Source: Clostridium porci
Lineage (GTDB): Bacteria > Bacillota > Clostridia > Lachnospirales > Lachnospiraceae
Length of the DNA stretch: 64,000 nt
Direction of reading: 5' to 3'
Assembly (NCBI RefSeq): GCF_009696375.1
Contig: NZ_VUMD01000006.1
Coordinates: 175,906-239,905, forward strand
Shown here one piece after another: positions 32,335-41,482 of the stretch (the stretch's first letter is position 1; every line of letters begins with the position of its first letter). Made by a program: the position numbers and the translations under genes. Under the pieces are notes generated by a model. That model made no database searches. It was given only the letters and a program-made list of their open reading frames with translations, and was not told the DNA's origin.

Positions 32335-33216
32335 TTATCCTTTCACCCCACCGCTGGTAATTCCGCCAATGATTGTCCGGGACAGAATCAAAAACAGCAG
32401 AAGGGTAGGCAGGAATACGATAACCACGGCGGCAAACAGGCCGCCCCAATCACCAGTATACTGCATCGCGGTAAGCACGCTTTTCAAACCAGGACCAACC
32501 GGCATATTTTTTTCAGAGGAAGCAAAAATCAAAGAAAGAAAATACTCATTCCAGACATTCATAAAGTTAAAAATACACACCGTTACAATGCCTGGCTGAG
32601 CCAAGGGCAGCATAATCTTCCAGAAGGTTTTCATCGGAGGGCAGCCGTCAATCGCTGCAGCCTCTTCATATACTCTGGACAAGCTAGCAAAAAAGGTAAT
32701 TAAAAATGTAGTGGTATAAGGAACCTGCATCCCGATATACAACAGAATAAGCACGATTTTGGAGCCGGTCAGGTGGGCTCTGGTTGCCAGAGAAAACAGC
32801 GGAAGCACGACCATAATCTGAGGAATACTCATCGCTGTTACAAAGCCGCTTCGGATCACTGTATTGCCCTTAAAGAAGCATCGAGCCAGCACATACGCGG
32901 CAGGTGCGCTTACCAGCACAGAACCGGCCATGGCACATATCCCATACAACAGGGAGTTCTTGAAAAAGGTAGAAATGCTGTTGGTCGACCATGCCCGAAT
33001 ATAATTTTCAAAATGCAGCCCTGTGGCAAATTTCAGCGTCTCTCCCCGCATAATTTCCGGTGCGGTAGACAGGCTGGCCGCCACGATCCAAAACAGCATA
33101 ACTAAGGTAAGCAGGCACCACAAGCCTACGATCAGATGGCCGGGTAACAAGCTCAGCTGCTTTTTAAAACCGCTGGAAGACACTCGTATCCGGCTCCTCT
33201 TACTCTTTGCTTTCAT
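32335..33216 (-). CDS. Sugar ABC transporter permease (MalG-like)
   Basis: This 293-residue protein has about six membrane helices. The EAA loop that docks to the ATPase is visible as YEEAAAIDGCPPMKTFWKIM, followed by LPLAQPGIV. It is 14 bp downstream of the second permease and co-transcribed with it. No ATPase gene is in the locus, so a shared MsmK-type ATPase encoded elsewhere probably powers uptake, as is common in Firmicutes. Confidence 0.92.
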   Translation of the reverse strand: MKAKSKRSRIRVSSSGFKKQLSLLPGHLIVGLWCLLTLVMLFWIVAASLSTAPEIMRGETLKFATGLHFENYIRAWSTNSISTFFKNSLLYGICAMAGSVLVSAPAAYVLARCFFKGNTVIRSGFVTAMSIPQIMVVLPLFSLATRAHLTGSKIVLILLYIGMQVPYTTTFLITFFASLSRVYEEAAAIDGCPPMKTFWKIMLPLAQPGIVTVCIFNFMNVWNEYFLSLIFASSEKNMPVGPGLKSVLTAMQYTGDWGGLFAAVVIVFLPTLLLFLILSRTIIGGITSGGVKG

Positions 33217-33230
33217 CCTCTTTTCCTCCT

Positions 33231-34136
33231 TTACAGCTCCAGATCATCCTTCTTTATCAGGCGGTTCATTACAGTAAATACAAGAAGCACCACCGCTGCC
33301 ATTATCACGCCTACAGCCGCGCCGCGGCCGCCATCTCTGGAAGCGCTTCCAGTATCTCCAAAGGTTACATTGTACATATAAACAAAGGGAGTGATGGTGG
33401 AAGACTCGCTGCTTTGGGGCGCGCTCCACATCTGGCTCCATACAAAAAACCCTACCACGCTTACTGTCCAAAAGGTAACGCAGGTTTTAAACACCCCTTT
33501 TAGCAATGGCATTGTAATACCGAAAAACTGCTGAAGCCGGTTTGCGCCGTCAATGGTAGCCGCCTCAAAAATGTCTCCTGGCAGCTGCTCAATCCCACTC
33601 ATAAAAATAAGCATGAAATATCCTACAGAGCCAAAGCAAAAAGCTATCAGCAGGGAATAAAACTTAATCGAGCCATTCATATAATCAGTCATAGCCAGCC
33701 GCTCTGCTCCTATTACCTCAAAGAAGCTGTGGAGCAAACCGAATCTCTTGTTATACACATAATTGATCCACATGGTAGACATAGCGACTGCATTGATAAT
33801 ATTGGGTATATAGATGACGGTTCGATAAAAGCCCTTACCTGCTACACCACTGGTCAGAATCACTGCAAACAAAAGCGCGATTCCCAGTACAATCACTCCG
33901 CCCAGCAGCCATATCTTCAGCATGTTTATCATTGCAACCTGAAAGATGGAGGTCTTTGCCAGATCGAGATAATTAGAAAGTCCCACAAATTTCCACAGTC
34001 CCACCGAATCGCTGACCGACTCCACAGCAAAAAAGCTCATGGAAATGGTTCTGACGATTGGATACAAAAAAGCACCTATAAAAAAGAGAAGGGCAGGCGT
34101 CAGAAAGCAGACAATCATTTTCTTGCTTTGTTTCAC
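33231..34136 (-). CDS. Sugar ABC transporter permease (MalF/UgpA-like)
   Basis: This 301-residue protein has six membrane helices and the EAA loop FEAATIDGANRLQQFFGITM, then PLLKGVFKT. The N-terminal helix (MIVCFLTPALLFFIGAFLYP) is typical of MalF-class subunits. It pairs with the MalG-like permease and the binding protein at 34254. Confidence 0.92.
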   Translation of the reverse strand: MKQSKKMIVCFLTPALLFFIGAFLYPIVRTISMSFFAVESVSDSVGLWKFVGLSNYLDLAKTSIFQVAMINMLKIWLLGGVIVLGIALLFAVILTSGVAGKGFYRTVIYIPNIINAVAMSTMWINYVYNKRFGLLHSFFEVIGAERLAMTDYMNGSIKFYSLLIAFCFGSVGYFMLIFMSGIEQLPGDIFEAATIDGANRLQQFFGITMPLLKGVFKTCVTFWTVSVVGFFVWSQMWSAPQSSESSTITPFVYMYNVTFGDTGSASRDGGRGAAVGVIMAAVVLLVFTVMNRLIKKDDLEL

Positions 34137-34253
34137 TTAAATCTCTCCTTTCACTCCGGCCTCTGACTGGCTTTGAACAGGCCGGCTTTTCCTGGCGTCA
34201 TCCTCAGGGGCCAGCCGCCCGAAAAACCGGGCGGCCGTTTTATGCCCATTCGT

Positions 34254-35549
34254 TTATTTTTTCTCTGACATAGCGTCCACAAAGCCTTGGCCGTCAAGCT
34301 CCAGCTTCATCAGCTTCATGAGATTTTCCTTTATAAACTCCTTGTAATCAGTATTCGTTTCCAGGCCAACTCCCCAAAGGTAGTTTTTAGTCATCTGCTT
34401 AAAATATGGCTCTGCGCCGCTTACCACCTTAGGCCACTCTGCATTTTCCGTATCGGCAGGGATAGAGGAGACAGATTCCGCCATCTTTTTATCATATTCG
34501 CCCGTCACAACAGTCAACAAAAAATCGAATGCCTCCTGCTTATGCTCGCTCTTATCCACAATACCAAATCCCTGGCCTCCTACCATAGAGGCCTCCGCTC
34601 CATCTATACCACCCTTAACCGTTGGCCAAGGGAAGAAGCCCCAATCTACATCCGCTCCTGTATTCTGGTTGATCTCGTTGGGAATCCATGATGCGTTTAA
34701 AATCATACAGCTTTCACCAAAGCCGATTTCATTCTGTCCGTCCGGGTAGTTGGCCGGCGCATAGGGTGACATATAGCCCTTTTCAAACAGGGAGCGGATG
34801 TCATCTGCCGCCTGCTTTGCCTCCGGCACATTTGCCCAATCTGCATGATTCAGCGTTTCAAGCACCTTGTCCTGACCGATATACCGGGCCAGCTGATACC
34901 CATAAAGGAGAGTAACAGTGTCTGAATTGCAGGTCATAGGGTTAACGCCTGAATCCTTAAGCTTCTGGCAAACCTCTAACAGCTCGTCAAAGGTCTCAGG
35001 AGTTTTAGTGATGCCTGCCTCATCAAACATAGCCTTATCATACCATACGCCGGTGGTATAAGGCTGGTAAGGCATCGCCTTTAATACTCCACCGCCCCAC
35101 TCCTTGGAGTTCTCCAAAAGGATAGGCATAACGTGCTTTTCATAATCGGCTTCCTTAGCCATATCTGTCAGATCTGCCAGATATTTTCCGTTTTGCTGCA
35201 GCAGGAGCATGTAATCCGTATCAAAGAAATCCACCTTCTCGCCTGAATCCAGAGCAGGTCCAATCAGGTTTTTCATGTCGCGCCCCTTCCACTCAATATT
35301 GATATGGATACCAGTGGCTTTCTCATAAGCATCCGCAGCTTCCTGCAGTACCTTCGCCTGGCCCTCAGTAGAATTCCACATAGACCAGTAGGTCAGCTCC
35401 CCAGCCCCTTCTTTGCCTGAAGCCGCTGTTGTGTCTGAAGCTGCCGTTGTGTCCGAAACCGCAGGCGCACTTGCGCTGCCGCAGCCGGTCAAAGCCGCAG
35501 ACAATACACAAGCGCCAGCCAGAATAGTTGCTAATGCTTTCTTTTTCAT
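34254..35549 (-). CDS. Sugar-binding lipoprotein of ABC transporter
   Basis: From the ATG at 35549 it is 431 residues. The signal peptide ends in the lipobox LTGCG, giving a lipid-anchored protein. A Thr/Ser/Ala linker follows (TTAASDTTAASGKEGAG), then the extracellular-binding-protein family 1 fold (LTYWSMWNSTEGQAKVLQEA). Its start overlaps the stop of the beta-helix gene by four bases (35546-35549). AGAGG lies seven bases upstream. It would capture oligosaccharides, perhaps products of the GH16 enzyme. Confidence 0.92.
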   Translation of the reverse strand: MKKKALATILAGACVLSAALTGCGSASAPAVSDTTAASDTTAASGKEGAGELTYWSMWNSTEGQAKVLQEAADAYEKATGIHINIEWKGRDMKNLIGPALDSGEKVDFFDTDYMLLLQQNGKYLADLTDMAKEADYEKHVMPILLENSKEWGGGVLKAMPYQPYTTGVWYDKAMFDEAGITKTPETFDELLEVCQKLKDSGVNPMTCNSDTVTLLYGYQLARYIGQDKVLETLNHADWANVPEAKQAADDIRSLFEKGYMSPYAPANYPDGQNEIGFGESCMILNASWIPNEINQNTGADVDWGFFPWPTVKGGIDGAEASMVGGQGFGIVDKSEHKQEAFDFLLTVVTGEYDKKMAESVSSIPADTENAEWPKVVSGAEPYFKQMTKNYLWGVGLETNTDYKEFIKENLMKLMKLELDGQGFVDAMSEKK

Positions 35550-37153
35550 GTCGATTCCTCTCTTTCCTTTTGAGCGGGCCATAAAGGCTCCGCCAGTTTA
35601 TCATTGACACTCTCCCGATGTACATTCATCTGGAAAATATGATCAACTTCCTTCTCACTCTTTGCTGGAAGAAAGCCTGAAAAGCGATCTCTGGAATGTA
35701 CCTGGCCGCTTGTCTGCCTTGGGCCTCCAAGGGGCTCTTGCAGCACTGCCTCTCCCTTTTCCCTGACAATAGCCTCCGTATCCTCTGGTGGGAAATCCAG
35801 AAAATTGTAATACAGATTGTGATGATACCTGGCCAGCTCTGTCTGATGATGCCAGTCTCCTAACACGGCTTTCTCTCCGCTGTTGTAAATTATATTATGC
35901 TCCACCAGCATATGCCCTCCGGACATATTATCTCTGATGAAGGGAACTCCGGGAGCCATGACAAACACATTGCCATAAATATGGGCATCCGAATTGTGCG
36001 CCGGATTGATCACACCCCCCTGATCCAGCATACTGATGTTATAACGAAATGTATTATGTACGCTTTCCGGCTCGCAGAACATAACGCAGCCGCCTCCGTT
36101 ATTGTAGCTGTAGTTGTACTGATAAACAGTTCCGTCGCCAGAATCCGCATCCCAGGCCTGACCGTCCTGATTTTCAAAGGTATGGTATGCTTCATTATAC
36201 TGAAACAGAGCGCCCTTGCACTTCCAGGGCCATATGGCGGCAGCTGTCTTTCCCTGACGTTCTCCGGCCAGCTTATATACCGTATCGTTCATTTCCATTG
36301 CCACATCCTCCGCCACATTATACTGTATCAGGGGACGCAGGCAGTACATGGGCGTAATTCCATCACCGCCTATGCCTTTCACATAGTTATGCTCCAAAAC
36401 AACATTCGCATGGCCATATCGTTCCACGATGCTCTCATCCAAACACTTAGTGGCAAAAAAAGGATGGGTATAGCTGTAGCCGGCCGCAATCCCCCACCGG
36501 CTGCAGTTTTCCACCACACAGTGATGAATGTACAGCCCATCATAGCGGGCAATGGGATTATCCGCTTTTTCCGGCTTTAAGGCTGTACAGTAAATACCTC
36601 CGTTGTTCAGATGCTTATCATATATATTTCCTTTTACGTCATGTATGTACAGCTTCGAAAGTTCAATCTGATGGAGCGTTCCTCCATTCTGGGCCACTAC
36701 CGCCACGCCGGTCCGGGACATCTTGTCCGCCTGACTGTACCGCTCCCCCGGCACCTGCGGCTCATTGGTAATTTCTATGCCAGTCAAATGAATATATTCG
36801 CAGTCATACAAAAGCACTGCGGAGGAAACATAGCCCCGCCACACATGATAAGGTGAATCCAGACCCGTCTGGTAATCCTGATACCACAAGCCCGTACCAT
36901 TTGCGGCAATCACTGGCCTGGGGCCTGTACCGTAGCTGCCGATTCGCACAGGCTTTGCTCTGCTTCCACGGCAGTTAAGAAGCTGAAGGCTCTGTCCCTC
37001 AAAAATCGAACCACATTCCAGGAGAAGCTCATCTCCCGGCTTTAAATCCAGCCTTCCCGCCGCAGCCAGGGACCGGAGGGGCTTTTCTATGCTTCCCTCA
37101 TTCTCGTCACTGCCACTCCGTTCGCTCACATAATATGCTCTTTCTTTTATCAC
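35546..37153 (-). CDS. Parallel beta-helix protein, putative intracellular polysaccharide-active enzyme
   Basis: This 535-residue protein starts AYYVSERSGSDENEGSIEKP with PLRSLAAAG, a frequent opening of right-handed beta-helix lyases and hydrolases. Repeated rungs follow (YDGLYIHHCVVENCSRWGIA, ANVVLEHNYVKGIGGDGITP, FQYNEAYHTFENQDGQAWDA). No signal peptide is present, so it acts in the cytoplasm on imported oligosaccharides. It is the first gene of the operon, coupled to the binding protein. The reaction cannot be named from sequence alone. Confidence 0.75.
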   Translation of the reverse strand: MIKERAYYVSERSGSDENEGSIEKPLRSLAAAGRLDLKPGDELLLECGSIFEGQSLQLLNCRGSRAKPVRIGSYGTGPRPVIAANGTGLWYQDYQTGLDSPYHVWRGYVSSAVLLYDCEYIHLTGIEITNEPQVPGERYSQADKMSRTGVAVVAQNGGTLHQIELSKLYIHDVKGNIYDKHLNNGGIYCTALKPEKADNPIARYDGLYIHHCVVENCSRWGIAAGYSYTHPFFATKCLDESIVERYGHANVVLEHNYVKGIGGDGITPMYCLRPLIQYNVAEDVAMEMNDTVYKLAGERQGKTAAAIWPWKCKGALFQYNEAYHTFENQDGQAWDADSGDGTVYQYNYSYNNGGGCVMFCEPESVHNTFRYNISMLDQGGVINPAHNSDAHIYGNVFVMAPGVPFIRDNMSGGHMLVEHNIIYNSGEKAVLGDWHHQTELARYHHNLYYNFLDFPPEDTEAIVREKGEAVLQEPLGGPRQTSGQVHSRDRFSGFLPAKSEKEVDHIFQMNVHRESVNDKLAEPLWPAQKEREEST

Positions 37154-37505
37154 CTGTTTCCATCCTTCCCTGCCCGCTGTGCCAGCTCATTTGTTTGTAA
37201 TTTTCACCTCATTTCATTCTTTTTCAGCCAGGCTTTTATTATGTTTTCAGTATATCCTCTTGCCCCAAGAATAAAAATATGTTATATTTACATATAAGTT
37301 AGATAAATTGCTTTCTATGATTAACTTTGAGACTTTTTTTCATTTAATCTATCGATTTATACTTTATATTAAATATTTATTTTTTAAATTATGGCAATAG
37401 TCTATGGTTATCAAGCTAACTGCCTCCACACAATGACGGAACTAACCTGGCACAAATTCAGGAAGCAGAGGATTTTGCCAGTAAAGAAACACGAAAGGAA
37501 CCACT
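37154..37505. promoter_or_regulatory. Divergent regulatory region of the glycan-use locus
   Basis: A 352-bp AT-rich gap lies between the divergent beta-helix and AraC genes and holds no gene. It should contain both promoters and the AraC sites. AT-rich tracts (37261-37390) suggest flexible or upstream-element DNA, but I could not settle on unique promoter boxes. Confidence 0.45.
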
Positions 37506-38363
37506 ATGTATGAGCTATTTGATTTGAACGAAGCAATTTTATTCGGTGAATCCGGCAGACTGCTCTATGTCTCTCCCTTTAAGTTTGAACGGGACTGGAA
37601 TGGGATGCGCCATTCTCATGACTTTACAGAACTTTTTTTCTGCGTTGGCGGAAAGGGAAGCTTCTCTGTCCGTGATCAGTCCATTTCTGTGGAAGCCGGG
37701 GATTTTATGATTGTCAATCCCACCATAGAACATGGGGAATCCAGCACTGCTTCCGCGCCTTTGGAATATGTGGTGCTTGGTTTTTCCCACATTAATGTCC
37801 TTTTTCATGATGCCGCTTCAGGCTATTACAAGGGAAGCTTCCGCTCCCAATCCAGCCTGATCCGCCCCCTTCTCACTGCTCTCATCCAGGAGGTGTCTGG
37901 TAAGCCTGATAGCTATCAAGCCGCCAGCAACAGTATATTGACTCTGCTTTTCATTCTTCTGATCCAGCAGTCCCACTTCCAACTGGAGCCATCTGCTCCT
38001 GCTTTACAACCCGATCAGCCTTCCGATCACAAAATTTCCTGGATTCGGCAGTATATTGATGATAATTTTACCAAGACAGTCAATCTGGATCTTCTGGCCT
38101 CTAAAATTGGTCTGACTAAATACAGTATCATACGCAGCTTTAACCGTGCCTACGGAATCAGCCCTATCAACTATCTACTGGAACGACGCTTTGCCGAAGC
38201 TAGATTTCTGCTCCGGACTACGGACAATACGGTGCGTCAGATCGCGGAATCTCTGGGCTTTGGCTCCGCCAATTACTTTTCCCAGTGCTTTCAGAAAAAG
38301 GAGGGCATAACTCCTACCCAATACCGGGAACAGGCCCGCCGGCATCCTTCGGATTCTGTCTGA
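37506..38363 (+). CDS. AraC family transcriptional regulator with cupin sensor
   Basis: In this 285-residue protein, residues 1-130 are a cupin-type sugar-sensing domain (RHSHDFTELFFCVGGKGSFS, VEAGDFMIVNPTIEHGE). Residues 185-280 carry the two AraC helix-turn-helix units (KTVNLDLLASKIGLTKYSII, TVRQIAESLGFGSANYFSQC, GITPTQYRE). It is divergent from the beta-helix/ABC/GH16 operon, so it is its likely activator. Confidence 0.9.
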   Translation: MYELFDLNEAILFGESGRLLYVSPFKFERDWNGMRHSHDFTELFFCVGGKGSFSVRDQSISVEAGDFMIVNPTIEHGESSTASAPLEYVVLGFSHINVLFHDAASGYYKGSFRSQSSLIRPLLTALIQEVSGKPDSYQAASNSILTLLFILLIQQSHFQLEPSAPALQPDQPSDHKISWIRQYIDDNFTKTVNLDLLASKIGLTKYSIIRSFNRAYGISPINYLLERRFAEARFLLRTTDNTVRQIAESLGFGSANYFSQCFQKKEGITPTQYREQARRHPSDSV

Positions 38364-38477
38364 GCCAAAGCTGCCGGGTTACCTTTAGAAAAGAAAAAGA
38401 GTCTGCTTTAAAACAGCTCTTTTCAATAACGCCGCACCTAGGAGGCGCCGCAAAATAGAGCTTTGCAGTAATACCGC

Positions 38478-38528
38478 ACAAAAAACACGGTTCCAGCAGC
38501 CATAAAGCCAATTAGAACCGTGTTTTTT
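38478..38528. terminator. Bidirectional terminator between AraC gene and ackA
   Basis: AAAAACACGGTTC and GAACCGTGTTTTTT form a long stem with A and T tails on both sides. It serves the AraC gene rightward and could also stop leftward transcripts from ackA. Confidence 0.8.
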
Positions 38529-38636
38529 GCTCCCCTTTTTTTGAGAAGCTGAGCTTTATTCTATTTATGTCGTCGTTCCTAGCATGTAGCATTACCATTC
38601 TGAGCCGCCTGCCAAGCCGGTGACTGCTCTAAACTA

Positions 38637-39827
38637 TTATACTAAAGCAAGGGTTTCTCTGGCAATAGCCAGCTCTTCGTTAGTTGGAATAACCAGTACG
38701 GCAATCTTGGAATCAGGCGTAGAAATTCTGACTTCCTGTCCCCTCTTTGCATTGGCTTCATCATCAACCTGAATACCCAAAAATGCCAAATGCTCGCATA
38801 CTATCTTTCTGGTAACCTTGTCATTTTCTCCTACGCCTGCCGTGAAGGTGATGGCATCCACACCGCCCATGGCTGCCGCGTAAGCTCCTACATATTTGGC
38901 TACCCGGTATGCAAAAGATTCCAGAGCAATCTTTGCCCTTTTATGGCCTGCATTGGCCGCATTCTCCACATCACGGCAATCGCTGGATACTCCTGACATG
39001 CCGTAAATACCTGACTTTTTATTCAGAATATCCATCATCTGATCAATATCCAGATGCTCCTTATGCATCAAAAACTGCATAACTCCAGGATCCACATCAC
39101 CGCTTCTGGTGCCCATAACCAGGCCCTCCAAAGGTGTAAAGCCCATGCTTGTATCGATGGATTTGCCATTGAGGACAGCTGAGACACTGGAGCCGTTGCC
39201 AAGATGGCACACGATGGTCTTTAGAGAGTCGTAAGGCTTGCCAAGAAACTCTGCTGTTCTCTTGGAAACATAGCTGTGGCTTGTTCCATGGAACCCGTAT
39301 CTTCTCACCTTATACGTTTCATAGTACTCATATGGAAGTCCGTACAGGTATGCCTTCTCCGGCATGGTCTGATGGAACGCAGTGTCAAACACGGCTACCA
39401 TGGGCGTATTTGGCATTAACTCCTGGCAGGCACGGATACCGATTAAATTAGCAGGATTATGGAGAGGCGCCAGATCGTTACACTCTTCAATGGCCTTCAT
39501 AGCCTCTTCTGTAATTAATGTGGAGGAGGTAAATGACTCACCGCCATGAACCACCCTGTGACCTACAGCCCCAACCTCCCCAAGGCTCTTAATAACTCCT
39601 GTGGCCTCGTCAGTCAACTCATCCAGCACCAGCTTAATCGCCTGGGTATGCGTAGGCATAGGAGAGACTGTTATCTTCTTTTCTCCGCCTGACGGCTGAT
39701 AGGTAATCTGGCTTCCTTCAATGCCGATTCTCTCACAGATCCCTTTTGCTAGAACCTTTTCTGAATCCGAATTAATCAACTGGTACTTTAACGATGAGCT
39801 TCCGCAGTTAATCACCAATATATTCAT
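38637..39827 (-). CDS. ackA: Acetate kinase
   Basis: This 396-residue ASKHA kinase has the start [16 protein letters not shown], the signature [25 protein letters not shown] and [10 protein letters not shown]. It makes ATP and acetate from acetyl phosphate, and many also accept propionyl phosphate. It is 26 bp downstream of pta. It lies 9 kb from the microcompartment operon, so it could complete that pathway, although it is a housekeeping gene. Confidence 0.97.
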   Translation of the reverse strand: MNILVINCGSSSLKYQLINSDSEKVLAKGICERIGIEGSQITYQPSGGEKKITVSPMPTHTQAIKLVLDELTDEATGVIKSLGEVGAVGHRVVHGGESFTSSTLITEEAMKAIEECNDLAPLHNPANLIGIRACQELMPNTPMVAVFDTAFHQTMPEKAYLYGLPYEYYETYKVRRYGFHGTSHSYVSKRTAEFLGKPYDSLKTIVCHLGNGSSVSAVLNGKSIDTSMGFTPLEGLVMGTRSGDVDPGVMQFLMHKEHLDIDQMMDILNKKSGIYGMSGVSSDCRDVENAANAGHKRAKIALESFAYRVAKYVGAYAAAMGGVDAITFTAGVGENDKVTRKIVCEHLAFLGIQVDDEANAKRGQEVRISTPDSKIAVLVIPTNEELAIARETLALV

Positions 39828-39853
39828 TTAAACGCATCCTCCTGTTCGCTTTT

Positions 39854-40849
39854 TTACTCTGCCTGGGCCTGTACGGCTGTGATTGCCACTACACCCACGA
39901 TATCATCTGCACAGCAGCCTCTGGACAGATCGTTAACAGGTCTTGCAATGCCCTGTGTAACAGGTCCGTAGGCTTCCGCCTTTGCCAGCCTCTGAACCAG
40001 CTTATAGCCAATATTGCCTGCATCCAGATCCGGGAACATCAGAACATTGGCCTTACCTGCCACTTCACTGCCCGGAGCCTTAGAAGATCCAACGCTTGGA
40101 ACAATAGCCGCATCCAGCTGAAGCTCTCCGTCTACCTTCAGATCCGGGTAAGCCTCCTTTGCAATCCTGGTAGCCTCAACCACCTTATCCACATCCGGGT
40201 GCTTGGCAGAGCCCTTTGTAGAGTGAGACAGCATGGCCACCACCGGCTCCTCCTGAACCAGCAGGCGGAAGGACTCGGCAGATGACTTCGCAATAGCTGC
40301 CAACTCCTCAGAAGACGGATTCTGGTTTAAACCGGAGTCCGCAAAAACAAAGGTTCCTCTGGCACCCAATTCGCAGTTTGGAACAACCATCAGGAAAAAT
40401 GCGGATACCAGCTTCGTGCCTGGCTTAGTCTTAATAATCTGAAGACATGGCCTTAACGTATCAGCAGTAGAGTGGCACGCGCCGGAAACCATACCGTCTG
40501 CATCGCCGTTTTTAATCATCAGACAGCCGTAGTAAGCATAGTCTGACATCATAATTTCTTTTGCCTTCTCCGGCGTCATACCCTTCGCTTTTCTGAGTTC
40601 AACAAATAAATCGATATATTCCTGAGTTTTCTCATAGGTTTGGGGATTGATAACAGTCGCTTTGGACACATCCAGTCCTGCGCTGTGATCCGCAATATCC
40701 TCAGGAGTTCCGATAATAACCAGATTTGCAATGTCCTCCTTCAGAATTTTCTCCGCCGCCTCCCAGGTTCTTCTGTCCATCGATTCGGGAAGCACGATCG
40801 TCTTTTTATCAGCTTTGGCGCGTGCCTTAATCGTATCAATAAATCCCAT
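39854..40849 (-). CDS. pta: Phosphate acetyltransferase
   Basis: From the ATG at 40849 (MGFIDTIKARAKADKKTIVL) it is 331 residues, the short Pta form. It contains DGMVSGACHSTADTLRPCLQ, FADSGLNQNPSSEELAAIA and the C-terminal VNDLSRGCCADDIVG. GGGGT lies about ten bases upstream; the ATG at 40885 has no ribosome site. It converts acetyl-CoA to acetyl phosphate, in an operon with ackA. Confidence 0.96.
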   Translation of the reverse strand: MGFIDTIKARAKADKKTIVLPESMDRRTWEAAEKILKEDIANLVIIGTPEDIADHSAGLDVSKATVINPQTYEKTQEYIDLFVELRKAKGMTPEKAKEIMMSDYAYYGCLMIKNGDADGMVSGACHSTADTLRPCLQIIKTKPGTKLVSAFFLMVVPNCELGARGTFVFADSGLNQNPSSEELAAIAKSSAESFRLLVQEEPVVAMLSHSTKGSAKHPDVDKVVEATRIAKEAYPDLKVDGELQLDAAIVPSVGSSKAPGSEVAGKANVLMFPDLDAGNIGYKLVQRLAKAEAYGPVTQGIARPVNDLSRGCCADDIVGVVAITAVQAQAE

Positions 40850-40893
40850 GGTAAATTTTACCCCTTTCCTTAGTCTTTTAAACATATGATATT

Positions 40894-40922
40894 ATTATAT
40901 ACTGACCGAAAAGGGGATACAA
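40894..40922 (-). promoter_or_regulatory. pta-ackA promoter
   Basis: Leftward TTGTAT (40917-40922), 17 bp, TATAAT (40894-40899), about 45 bp before the pta start. It is a good sigma-A promoter. Confidence 0.7.
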
Positions 40923-41065
40923 GTCGATTTTATTCAAATATTGCATTTTTTTACATACCTTAGTAATTCTTATAGTTACTTTTCGCAAAAAATCCAGGGC
41001 TTCATCTCACACAGCCCTGGATCTTTCTTATCCTGAAATTCAAATCTTAGCAGCAATCCACTTTC

Positions 41066-41398
41066 TCAAATTTTCTCGTAGCGATCCACATTCATCACGA
41101 ATATGGTTGCTCCTCCCACCTCTACGCTCATAGGCACCGTAGCATAGTTTACCATCGTGGTTCCTGAAACATAGGGCATATTCACAGTTAGCCTCTGGTG
41201 CTGGCCGCACTCCTGCTTGATTAGCTCTATCACTTCGTCCACCTTGCTATCCTCCGCGCCGATCATCAGTGTAGTATTTCCCTTTTTCAGAAATCCTCCT
41301 GTAGTGGATAATCTGGTAACACTGTAATGGTGCTGGGTTAATTGACTTACTACATCATCTTCATTGTCGTTCCTTACGATTGCATATACTAGTTTCAT
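41066..41398 (-). CDS. PII-like cyclic-di-AMP receptor (DarA/PstA family)
   Basis: This 110-residue protein has KLVYAIVRNDNEDDVVSQLT, then RLSTTGGFLKKGNTTLMIG, and ends ATIFVMNVDRYEKI. The TTGGFL...GNTTLMIG loop is the cyclic-di-AMP site of DarA/PstA proteins. It is a cytoplasmic signal-transduction trimer. It is monocistronic, with a good ribosome site (GGAGG). A more distant relative lies at 53989-54330. Confidence 0.92.
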   Translation of the reverse strand: MKLVYAIVRNDNEDDVVSQLTQHHYSVTRLSTTGGFLKKGNTTLMIGAEDSKVDEVIELIKQECGQHQRLTVNMPYVSGTTMVNYATVPMSVEVGGATIFVMNVDRYEKI

Positions 41399-41482
41399 AA
41401 GCTGAACCTCCTTTAAGATGTCTGTTAGGTTCAGTATAACACACTTTCCATGAAATAGATATAAAAATCTTTTGTGAATCGG

